Positions 21,027 to 30,913 of a stretch of DNA of 64,000 nt are shown one piece after another. Both the position numbers and the translations under genes were made by a program. Position 1 is the first letter of the stretch; each line of letters starts with the position of its first letter. Below the pieces are notes generated by a model. That model saw only the letters and a program-made list of their open reading frames with translations. It was not told the DNA's origin and made no database searches. This DNA is from Onthophagus taurus (taxonomy: Eukaryota; Arthropoda; Insecta; Coleoptera; Scarabaeidae): assembly GCF_036711975.1 (NCBI RefSeq), contig NC_091975.1:6512501-6576500 (forward strand). The letters are read 5' to 3'.

Positions 21027-23951
21027 TTTCATCAAATTTTTATATTTTCATATTTTTCTCGATATTGACGCATCTGAGAGCAAAAGTGCAAGAGAGCAAT
21101 ATTGTTAAGAATAAAATTTGCTACAACTTTTGTTCTAAAAGTCCCTTTGTAACATTATTTGTTTCCTGGATGTTACCATTACTAACTAGTAAAATAACGA
21201 AATTTATCAAATTTTTATATTTTCATATTTTTCTCGATATGGACGCATCTGAGAGCAAAAGTGCAAGAGAGCAATATTGTTAAGAATAAAATTTGCTACA
21301 AATTTTGTTCTAAAAGCCCCTTTGTAACATTATCTGTTTCCTGGATGTTACCATACCAACTAGTAAAATAACGAAATTCATCAACTTTTTATATTTTCAT
21401 ATTTTTCTCGATATTGACGCATCTGAGAGCAAAAGTGCAAGAGAGCAATATTGTTAAGAATAAAATTTGCTACAACTTTTGTTCTAAAAGTCCCTTTGTA
21501 ACATTATCTGTTTCCTGGATGTTACCATTACTAACTAGTAAAATAACGAAATTCATCAAATTTTTATATTTTTATATTTTTCTCGATATTGACGTATCTG
21601 AGAGCAAAAGTGCAAGAGAGCAATATTGTTAAGAATAAAATTTGCTACAACTTTTGTTCTAAAAGTCCCTTTGTTACATTATCTGTTTCCTGGATGTTAC
21701 CATACCAACTTGTAAAATTAACGAAATTTATCATATTTTTATATTTTCAGATTTTTCTCGTTATTGACACATCTGAGAGCAAAAGTGCAAGAGAGCAATA
21801 TTGTTAAGAATAAAATTTACTACAACTTTTGTTCTAAAAGTCCCTTTGTAACATTATCTGTTTCCTGGATGTTACCATTACCAACTAGTAAAATAACGAA
21901 ATTCATCAAATTTTTATATTTTCATATTTTTCTCGACACTAACGCATCTGAGAGCAAATGTGCAAGAGAGCAATATTGTTAAGAATAAAGTTAGCTACAA
22001 CGTTTGTTCTAAAAGTTCCTTTATAACATTCTCTGTTTCCTGGATGTTACCATTACTAACTAGTAAAATAACGAAATTCATCAAATTTTTATATTTTCAT
22101 ATTTTTCTCGATATTGACGCATCTGATAACAAAAGTGTAAGAGAGCAATATTGTTAAGAATAAAATTTGCTACAACTTTTATTCTAAAAGTCCCTTTGTA
22201 TCATTATTTGTTTCCTGGATGTTACCATTAGCAACTAGTAAAATAACGAAATTCATCAAATTTATATATTTTCATATTTTTCTCGATATTGACGCATCTA
22301 ACAGCAAAAGTGCAAGAGAGCAATATTGTTGAGAATAAAATTTGCTACAACTTTTGTTCTAAAAGTCTCTTTGTAACATTATCTGTTTCCTGGATGTTAC
22401 CATTACTAGCAAAATAACGAAATTCATCAAATTTTTATATTTTCATATTTTTCTCGATACTGACGCATCTGAGAGCAAAAGTGCAAGAGAGCAATATTGT
22501 TAAGAATAAAATTAGCTACAACTTTTGTTCTAAAAGTTTTTTTGTAACAATCTCTGTTTCCTGGATGTTACCATTACCAACTAGTAAAATAACGAATTTT
22601 ATCAAATTTTTGTATTTTCATATTTTTCTCGATATTGACGCATCTGAGAGCAAAAGTGCAACAGAGCAATATTGTTGAGAATAAAATTTTCTACAACTTT
22701 TGTTCTAAAAGTCCCTTTGTAACATTATCTGTTTCCTGGATGTTACCATTACCAACTAGTAAAATAACGAAATTCATCAAATTTTTATATTTTCATATTT
22801 TTCTCGATATTGACTGATCTGAGAGCAAAAGTATAAGAGAGCAATATTGTTGGGAATAACATTTGCTACAACTTTTGTTCTAAAAGTCCCTTTGTAACAT
22901 TATCTGTTTCCTGGATGTTACCATACCAACTTGTAAAATTAACGAAATTTATCATATTTTTATATTTTCAGATTTTTCTCGTTATTGACACATCTGAGAG
23001 CAAAAGTGCAAGAGAGCAATATTGTTAAGAATAAAATTTGCTACAAATTTTGTTCTAAAAGCCCCTTTGTAACATTATCTGTTTCCTGGATGTTACCATT
23101 ATCAACTAGTAAAATAACGAAATTCATCAACTTTTTATATTTTCATATTTTTCTCGATATTGACGCATCTGAGAGCAAAAGTGCAAGAGAGCAATATTGT
23201 TAAGAATAAAGTTAGCTACAAATTTTGTTCTAAAAATCCCTTTGTAACATTATCTGTTTCCTGGATGTTACCATACCAACTAGTAAAATAACGAAATTTA
23301 TCATATTTTTATATTTTCATATTTTTCTCGATATTGACGCATCTGAGAGCAAAAGTGCAAGAGAGCAATATTGTTAAGAATAAAATTTGCTACAACTTTT
23401 GTTCTAAAAGTTCCTTTGCAACATTATCTGTTTCCTGGATGTTACCATACCAACCAGTAAAATAACGAAATTTATCATATTTTTATATTTTCATATTTTT
23501 CTCGATATTGACGCATCTAAGAGCAAAAGTGTAAGAGAGCAATATTGTTAAGAATAAAATTTTCTACAACTTTTGTTCTAAAAGTCCCTTTGTAACATTA
23601 TCTATTTCCTGGATATTACCATACCAACTTGTAAAATTAACGAAATTTATCAAATTTTTATATTTTCATATTTTTCTCGATATTGACTGATCTGAGAGCA
23701 AAAGTATAAGAGAGCAATATTGTTGGGAATAACATTTGCTACAACTTTTGTTCTAAAAGTCCCTTTGTAACATTATCTGTTTCCTGGATGTTACCATTAC
23801 CAACTAGTAAAATAACGAAATTCATCAAATTTTTATATTTTTATATTTTTCTCGATATTGACGCATCTGAGAGCAAAATTACAAGAGAGCAATATTGTTA
23901 AGAATAAAATTTTCTACAACTTTTGTTCTAAAAGTTTTTTTGTAACATTCT
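21027..23951 (+). repeat. Satellite array A, about 175-bp unit, ~16.7 copies
   Basis: Head-to-tail units of 174-175 bp. Each contains TTTCTCGATATTGACGCATC, GAGAGCAATATTGTTAAGAA, GTTTCCTGGATGTTACCATT and AACTAGTAAAATAACGAAAT. Units differ by scattered substitutions and small indels (for instance CTCGTTATTGACACATC variants). Each unit carries a chance frame of 60-72 codons; because 175 is not a multiple of three the frames shift from unit to unit, so they are not a repeated protein. The array begins abruptly inside old LINE-like DNA and ends at a CTAG-rich segment. Confidence 0.98.
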
Positions 23952-23952
23952 C

Positions 23953-24380
23953 GGCCAAATCTAACACTAGACCTAGTAACTAGGTTCTAGGTCTAGTGTT
24001 AGTTCTAGTTTTACACTAGCACTATTACTATGTAAAACTAACACTATACTTAGAACTAGAATCATTTGGGTTTAGCTGCACTTCTCTAAAGACGGCTAAA
24101 CCCGAATGATTCTAGTTTTAGATCTAGTGTTGGTTCTAGTTTTACACTTGCAATGTCACCAGAACTAATATTAGACTAGAACTAGAAACATTTGGGTTTA
24201 GCCGTATGGCTCTTAAGACGGCTAAACCCGAATGATTCTAGTTCTTGGTCTTGTGTTAATTCTAGTAACAGTGCTAGTGTAAAACTAGAACTAACACTAG
24301 ATCTAGAACTAGAAATATTCGGATGCTTAAGAGGGGTAGGGCTAAACGGAATGTTTCTAGTTCTAGTGTTAGTCTAGTTT
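23953..24380. repeat. CTAG-rich palindromic block next to array A
   Basis: Built of alternating segments such as GGTCTAGTGTTAGTTCTAGT and their inverted forms, separated by GGGTTTAGC...GGCTAAACCCGAATGATTC hairpins at about 24070-24110 and 24195-24235. The whole is an imperfect nested inverted repeat. Related pieces are at 26525-26560, 28955-29070 and 10027-10082. Confidence 0.85.
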
Positions 24381-24477
24381 TATTTGTTGTTCAGCGCTGA
24401 ATTGTTGTATATTTTTATTAAGCAATAACGGATAGTGCGTTCCTCGTATTGATCCGTTATATCGAGGTTTTACTGTA
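24381..24477 (-). mobile_element. pogo/Tigger-like right terminus of the array-A element
   Basis: Read on the minus strand it begins TA then CAGTAAAACCTCGATATAAC and runs through TCAGCGCTGAACAACAAATA and AAACTAGACTAACACTAG into the CTAG block. The segment at 26385-26510 starts the same way and matches along its length, in the opposite orientation. The TA followed by CAGTAAAACCTC resembles the ends of pogo/Tigger elements; the class is inference, the homology of the two termini is seen. Confidence 0.6.
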
Positions 24478-24589
24478 ATATCGAATTATATTGACATAGA
24501 CAAAGTAAGTAGATATACTCTGGTTTCTATGGCAATATATTTTTGGCCTTTGCGGGGGGATACGTTCATTTCAGACTCCCTAACTGTCT

Positions 24590-24760
24590 GAAAATAGCTA
24601 AAGTTGTTCTTATACACAAAAAAAGCCTTCAAAATGAACATTCTAACTTTAGACCAATATCTATTTTGCCTATTTTTGGAAAAATTTCTCATATTGAATG
24701 AATTAAAATTTTGAACAAAGTGTATTACGAGTTTTTATGATAAACCAAGAAAAAGGTTGG
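24590..24760 (+). pseudogene. Non-LTR reverse-transcriptase fragment
   Basis: Frame reading CLKIAKVVLIHKK, then NFRPISILPIFGKISH followed by a stop. LKIAKV..IHKKG..... NFRPIS.LP is the typical RT motif 2 region of CR1/Jockey elements. Only about 50 codons survive. Together with 20580-20830 it may be one element split by array A. Confidence 0.7.
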
Positions 24761-25136
24761 CAAAAAAAAGGATGACCCTCTTATCCGAGGTCTCTAATGC
24801 GAGAGTAATATTTCCCCAACTCTGATTGTGATTTTGATAGATTACGAACGGGAGTTTCTAGTGGAAAGGGTCGAGTACCGTCTCTCTATTAATCTCCCAA
24901 AGCTGACACTTTGGTCAAGCATTTGTGTGGGACTCGGAGATTTCAAAAAATAATGAATAACGCCTTCTTCTGGTTCATTTTTTATTCCTCTTGGAGTTCT
25001 TATTAATAAAAAAAATTAAGTTAGACCACCAAATAAACTTAATCTTGGTTGCGCAACGAAAAAAAATTCGACACCAAAAAATATCTGTTACATTAGTTGA
25101 AGGTCAGTGGATGTTTGTTTGAGGATCGATTTAGAA
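24761..25136. other. Stretch upstream of the acid phosphatase
   Basis: A more GC-rich part at 24770-24950 without a recognisable motif, then AT-rich DNA; the promoter of the phosphatase gene should be within the last 200 bp, but no TATA box is evident and no exon with a signal peptide was found. Confidence 0.35.
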
Positions 25137-28100
25137 ATGTCCGATAAAAAAGGATCTTTAGTGTTGCTTCACGTGGTAAGTAAAAAAATTTGTTATAAAA
25201 AGATTTCGAAATATTTTTTTTAAAGATATTTAGACATGGAAATAGAACTCCCGATGCTGGACTTTATTTTCCAAAGCAAATCCCGGTTAATCCCGATGAT
25301 TATCAACCTTATGGACTAGGACAGTTAACAGATGTAAATCATTTCATTGCTTTACTTTTCTCTAAAAGTTGTTATTTCTTTTAGGATGGTAAAAAAAAAA
25401 TGATTAAATTAGGTAGAAATTTAAAAGAGAGATACAAACATTTATTAACCGAATCGATAAAACTAGAAAATATTGACCCGTGGAGTTCAAACGTACAAAG
25501 AACTAGAAATTCTTTAATCTTAATATTAAAAGAACTAATTCACGACGATAACATAGAAGAGAAAAGATTAAATTTCATAGAAATCCATCGAGATAATATG
25601 TTTTTATCATCAATTACAAGTATTTATAGAAATGAGTTATTAAAAAACACAAAAAACTCAATCAAAATTAATAATCTTTTAAAAAAACACGACAAATTTT
25701 TAAATTTTTTAAAAACACACACCGGGATTGAAACAAACTCAACTTATGGGTTATATAGAGTCCATGATCTTTTAATAACACAAGTAAGCTTTTTTATGGA
25801 ACATAATAAAATATTTTAATTAAAAAAAAAAGAAATATTTAGGAATATCCCAACCAAACTGGACGAGGGAAATAAATTGGGACGATTTCAATTATTTAGT
25901 TTCAAAACATTACTCGGAAACGATGGTTGAAACTGTGGAATTGCAAAATTATTTATCCGGTAGAATGTTGGAGAAGATAATTAACGATACAAACGAAAAA
26001 ATTACGAAGGGAAACGAGAAAATCCTACATATTTATAGCGGACATGACGTAAATATTGCAGGGATGTTGGGAATTTTAAATCTATCTTATGATCACATCC
26101 CTCAATACGGTTCATGTATCATTTTTGAGGTGTATGAAAATCGCGAAATAAAGGTTTGAGTAATAATAAGTGTATTTATACTATATTTTTTAATTCGGAG
26201 GAGTAAAATGAAAAGTCACGTTTACATAGTGTACTTTTTAAAGTTATTTTTTGGCGGGAGTTTTAAAATGAGAGAGGATTTTAAGTAAACTGTAGTTACG
26301 AATTGAATTACTTATTTGTTTAAACATGATAAAAACCAACTTTACCCCACATAAAATGCAACATATCAATATAATTTGATGTTATACTAAAACCTCGATA
26401 TCATATTAATATGAGGAAGAAAGTGTCTTATAGCCCAATAAACATATACAATAATCTAGCGCTGAATAGCAAATAAAACTAGACTAATAATATAACTAGA
26501 TAAAATATCGCTATGTTGCATATTTTTCTTGAACTAAAACTAGAACTAACACTAGACTTAGAGTTTAACTGTCTAGAGAGACGTGCTCTATTGTTAAGAA
26601 TAAAATTTGCTACAACTCTTGTTCTAAAAGTTTTTTTGTAATATTCTCTGTTTCCTGGATGTTACCATAACCAATTAGTAAAATAACAAAATTCATCAAC
26701 TTTTTATATTTTCATATTTTTCTCGATATTGACGCATCTGAGAGCAAAAGTGCAAGAGAGCAATATTGTTAAGAATAAAATTTGCTCCAACTTTTGTTCT
26801 AAAGGTCCCTTTGTAACATTATTTGTTTCCTGAATGTTACCATTACTAACTAGTAAAATAACGAAATTTATCAAATTTTTATATTTTCATATTTTTCTCG
26901 ATATTGATGCATCTGATAACAAATGTGCAAGAGAGCAATATTGTTAACAATAAAATTTGCTACAACTTTTGTTCTAAAAGCCCCTTTGTAACATTATCTG
27001 TTTCCTGGATGTTACCATTACTAACTAGTAAAATAACGAAATTCATGAAATTTTTATATTTTCATATTTTTCTCGATATTGACGCATCTGATAACAAATG
27101 TGCAAGAGAGCAATATTGTTAAGAATAAAATTTGCTACAATTTTTGTTTTACAAGTCCCTTTGTAACATTATTTGTTTCCTGGATGTTACCATTACTAAC
27201 TAGTAAAATAACGAAATTCATCAAATTTTTATATTTTAATATTTTTCTCGATATTGACGCATCTGAGAGCAGAAGTGCAAGAGAGTAATATTGTTAAGAA
27301 TAAAATTTTCTACAACTTTTGTTCTACAAGTCCCTTTGTAAAATTATTTGTTTCCTGGATGTTGTTACCATTACCAATTAGTAAAATAACGAAATTCATA
27401 AAATTTTTATATTTTCATATTTTTCTTGGTATTGACGCATCTGATAACAAAAGTGCAAGACAGCAATATTGTTAAGAATAAAATTTACTACAACTTTTGT
27501 TCTAAAAGTCCCTTTGTAATATTCTCTGTTTCCTGGATGTTACCATTATCAACTAGTAAAATAACGAAATTCATAAAATTTTTATATTTTCATATTTTTC
27601 TCGATATTGACGCATCTGATAACAAAAGTGCAAGAGACCAATATTGTTAAGAATAAAATTTGCTACAACTTTTGGTCTAAAAGTCCCTTTGTAACATTAT
27701 TTATTTCCTGGATGTTACCATTACTAACTAGTAAAATAACGAAATTCATCAACTTTTTATATTTTCATATTTTTCTCGATATTGACGCATCTGAGAGCAA
27801 AAGTGCAAGAGAGCAATATTGTTAAGAATAAAATTAGCTACAACTTTTGTTCTAAAAGTTTTTTTGTAACAATCTCTGTTTCCTGGATGTTACCATTACC
27901 AACTAGTAAAATAACGAAATTCATCAAATTTGTATATTTTCATATTTTTCTCGATATTGACGCATCTGAGAGCAAAAGTACAAGAGAGCAATATTGTTAA
28001 GAATAAAATTTGCTACAATTTTTGATCTAAAAGTTTTTTTGTAACAATCTCTGTTTCCTGGATGTTACCATTACCAACCAGTAAAATAACGAAATTCATC

Positions 28101-29333
28101 AAATTTTTATATTTTCATATTTTTCTCGATATTGACGCATCTGATAACAAAAGTGTAAGAGAGCAATATTGTTAAGAATAAAATTTGCTACAACTTTTGT
28201 TCTAAAAGTCCCTTTGTAACATTATCTGTTTCCTGGATGTTACCATTACCAACTAGTAAAATAACGAATTTTATCAAATTTTTGTATTTTCATATTTTTC
28301 TTGATATTGACGCATCTGAGAGCAACAGTGCAAGAGAACAATATTGTTAAGAATGAAATTTGCTACAACTTTTGTTCTAAAAGTCCCTTTGTATCATTAT
28401 TTGTTTCCTGGATGTTACCATTAGCAACTAGTAAAATAACGAAATTCATAAAATTTTTATATTTTCATATTTTTCTCGATATTGACGCATCTGAGAGCAA
28501 AAGTGCAAGAGAGCAATATTGTTAAGAATAAAATTTGCTACAACTTTTGTTCTAAAAGTCCCTTTGTAACATTATTTGTTTCCTGGATGTTGTTACCATT
28601 ACCAACTAGTAAAATAATGAAATTCATCAAATTTTTATATTTTTTTCGATATTGACGCATCTGAGAGCAAAAGTGCAAGAGAGCAATATTGTTAAGAATA
28701 AAATTTGCTACAACTTTTGTTCTAAAAGTTCCTTTGTAACATTCTCTGTTTCCTGGATGTTACCATTACCAACTAGTAAAATAACGAAATTCATAAAATT
28801 TTTATATTTTCATATTTTTCTCGATATTGACGCATCTGATAACAAAAGTGTAAGAGAGCAATATTGTTAAGAATAAAATTTGCTACAACTTTTGTTCTAC
28901 AAGTGCCTTTGTAACATTATCTGTTTCTTGGATATTATTATGTTGTATATTTTTATTGAACTAAAACTAACACTAGACCTAGAACTGAAGACGCACGGCT
29001 AAACCCGAAACTTTCTAGTTCTAGTTCTAGTTTTGCACTAGCACTATCACTAGAACTAACACAAGACTAATGTTTCTAGGCGGTCGGCAACATCTCAAAT
29101 TTTCCTAGTGTAATTTTTTCTTAAAACTGACTAATAGCAACCCTTCTTTTTGGCGTTTCAATTTGAAAACACTCCTCCGAATTAAAACATAAAATATAGG
29201 TAATTTAAAGGTTTTAATTGTTATTGTGTTGTAGATTTTTTATTGCGAAGAGCCAGAAATGGAATTTGAGTTAAAATTATGTTTAAATTTAAAAGAACTT
29301 GGGTCGTTTTTAAATAAAAATTTTTTACTTTAA
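25137..29333 (+). CDS. Histidine acid phosphatase (lysosomal/venom acid phosphatase-like)
   Basis: Exons 25137-25175, 25226-25333, 25385-25783, 25833-26153 and 29235-29333; 321 aa. It hydrolyses phosphate monoesters at acid pH. The nucleophile motif is IFRHGNRTP (His at residue 17); PYGLGQLTDDGKKKM matches the family G.LT..G block; SSNVQRTRNSL holds the second conserved Arg; the proton-donor motif is YSGHDVNIAG (HD at about 253-254), followed by QYGSCIIFEVY. Oddities: there is no signal peptide after the chosen ATG, though relatives are secreted or lysosomal, so an upstream exon may be missing; exon 4 stays in frame only with an acceptor after an A-run (25831-25832), as the better-looking TTTAG at 25842 shifts the frame; the exon 4 donor is GTTTGA. 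The last exon (IFYCEEPEMEFELKL) lies beyond a 3.1-kb intron holding satellite array B; it keeps the phase, follows TTGTGTTGTAG and is followed by AATAAA. At 321 aa it is shorter than the usual 370-400. Confidence 0.75.
26202..26315 (+). repeat. Dispersed repeat, copy 2
   Basis: Homologous to 14196-14286: AAATGAAAAGTCACGTTTAC, then AGGATTTTAAGTAAACTGTA and AGTTACGAATTGAATTACTT. Lies at the start of the last phosphatase intron, about 70 bp before the pogo-like terminus. Confidence 0.75.
26387..26585 (+). mobile_element. pogo-like left terminus and CTAG segment of the array-B element
   Basis: After TA it starts CTAAAACCTCGATATCATAT, lacks two bases present in the other copy (CAGTAAAACC), and shares AATCTAGCGCTGAATAGCAA / AAATAAAACTAGACTAATAA with the reverse complement of 24381-24477. 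From 26525 it passes into AAACTAGAACTAACACTAGA and then array B. Confidence 0.6.
26588..28935 (+). repeat. Satellite array B, about 175-bp unit, ~13.4 copies
   Basis: Same unit and orientation as array A. Variants here include GCATCTGATAACAAAAGTGC in about half the units where array A has GCATCTGAGAGCAAAAGTGC, and a 3-bp TGT insertion (GATGTTGTTACC) in two units. It lies inside the last intron of the acid phosphatase gene, sense strand. Ends where a unit breaks off at 28935 into TATGTTGTATATTTTTATTG. Confidence 0.97.
28936..29080. repeat. CTAG-rich segment right of array B
   Basis: ACTAACACTAGACCTAGAAC, CGGCTAAACCCGAA and CACTAGCACTATCACTAGAA match parts of the block at 23953-24380. The outer pogo-like terminus is not found here, so the element appears truncated on this side. 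Confidence 0.75.
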
Positions 29334-29340
29334 TTTTTGA

Positions 29341-29346
29341 AATAAA
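29341..29346 (+). terminator. Polyadenylation signal of the acid phosphatase gene
   Basis: AATAAA 8 bases after the TAA of the last exon. Its closeness supports the choice of that exon. Confidence 0.6.
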
Positions 29347-30913
29347 TCTTGTAACATTCGCCTTTGTGTCAGTCGATAATGGCCAGAATCTTGAAATTAA
29401 TCGAGTGAAGGTAGCCCGGAAGGGACCCGATAAAGAACACGTGGTTCGTAATTGAATAATCAACCTCGTTCGCAAACACTCCTCTGAACGTGGTGGTGCA
29501 GAGACCTCGCCAACGGTGGCTTTTGTATCGATCGTCGACTTTGTTCCAACCAAAAACGGGTTTAATCAACTAAACGGGGTTAATTACAAAGTTATAAGGC
29601 CAAAAAAGTCGTTGGATTCATTAAAATTTATTCAAATTGAAGCGAAAAATGTTTGATGTATTACAGTTTTTTGTATGTATTTTCTTGCTTTGTTGAAAAG
29701 TTTTTGGGGGATGATAAATCGACTATGAAACCTCATAAAATACAAACCGGAATACACCGGGAGGCATATTTTATGAAGGAAACATAACCGAACTTTGCGT
29801 AAAGTTCTCATTCTCGTTCCCCTCTCATTTTCAGAAAGCTTCTTAGACACAAAGCATACTGTAGCATAACCGAAATTACCTTAATAGGGTCGTAAGTTTG
29901 CCTTGTAATAGTTTTTCTTTATAATTGTGTCAATGAAACATTAACACTAATCCATCAATAAAAAATTTAAAAAGTTCTAGATTTAGATAAATTCATTTTA
30001 ATAAGCTAGAAAATTTGAAAAACGAGAGATCCCATTTGGGGAAACGAGAGAAGCAATTTCCGGTTGTGAAAAGAAGGTGAGGACGTGCGTCGCGATTCTC
30101 GAGGTTCATAAACTCGACTGGGGTTGGGCCCCATCGCGGAGGTAAAATTCGCCGCGAAAGTGCAATAACAATCCGTTAAAACGAGAATCGTGTACAATTA
30201 CCGAGCCCAGAGTCCCAGACTCCTGCGGGAGATGGTTCTTTTTTTGCTCGCGCGCTTCTTCGTTCCCTAACAATGCGGACCAAGGTAATTTATACCCCCA
30301 TTTAATGCGGTATGATAAGTAAAGTTTCTTCTTTGTGGGTTTTGTCAAGGGAATACAACAAAAGAAAATTTAAGAAAGAAAAAAAAAAACTTTGAAAAAT
30401 GTTTTCGAAAAGCTGCTCAAAAATAGGATTCTTTTTGGGTATTTAAATTTGCTTTATACTGTTTTCGCGTGGTGGATATGGGGTTGAGAGATAAAAGGAA
30501 TTGAAACGTGCAAAAATGGAAAACGCGGCGGCAAAGTGGCGCCGGCAAAACTCCATTACTGGTGTGCAAAAACGCTTTTCCGGGCAAATATTAAAAACGT
30601 CAAACTACAATTTAAGCAATATCCGGAATGCGAATATATTTCGCGAGGAAAATTCGCCAAATTTTCAATTTCAAATCCATTGAAAGCACATTCATTGAAA
30701 AATAAAACGTCAATTCTTGTAATTGCAACTTTTGTTAACTGTAATTTTTTTTGTAGTTGCTATTTATTTGTTCATATTTCAATCCTATTTGTAATCGTGC
30801 CTGAAGATGATTTTATTGTAACCGAAACACATTGTAGTACTTAAATCAAATTAAAGTGAATCATTGACTTCGTTTTACCAAAAAATAACGTTTTATTCAG
30901 CTTGTGTCGTCAT
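29347..30913. other. Non-repetitive island between arrays B and C
   Basis: More GC-rich than its surroundings at 29370-29560 and 30020-30300. Frames of 60-110 codons occur on both strands but lack splice-consistent neighbours and domain motifs. Could be regulatory DNA. Nothing recognised. Confidence 0.4.

Noticed and set aside
21065..28870. Series of 60-74-codon frames in arrays A and B as a repeated small protein family
   Set aside because: The unit is 174-175 bp, so frames shift between units; each frame simply crosses one unit and ends at the same stop. No ribosome or start logic distinguishes them.
29221..29569. Minus-strand frames of 66-110 codons
   Set aside because: Overlap the proposed last exon of the acid phosphatase on the other strand and lack any motif.
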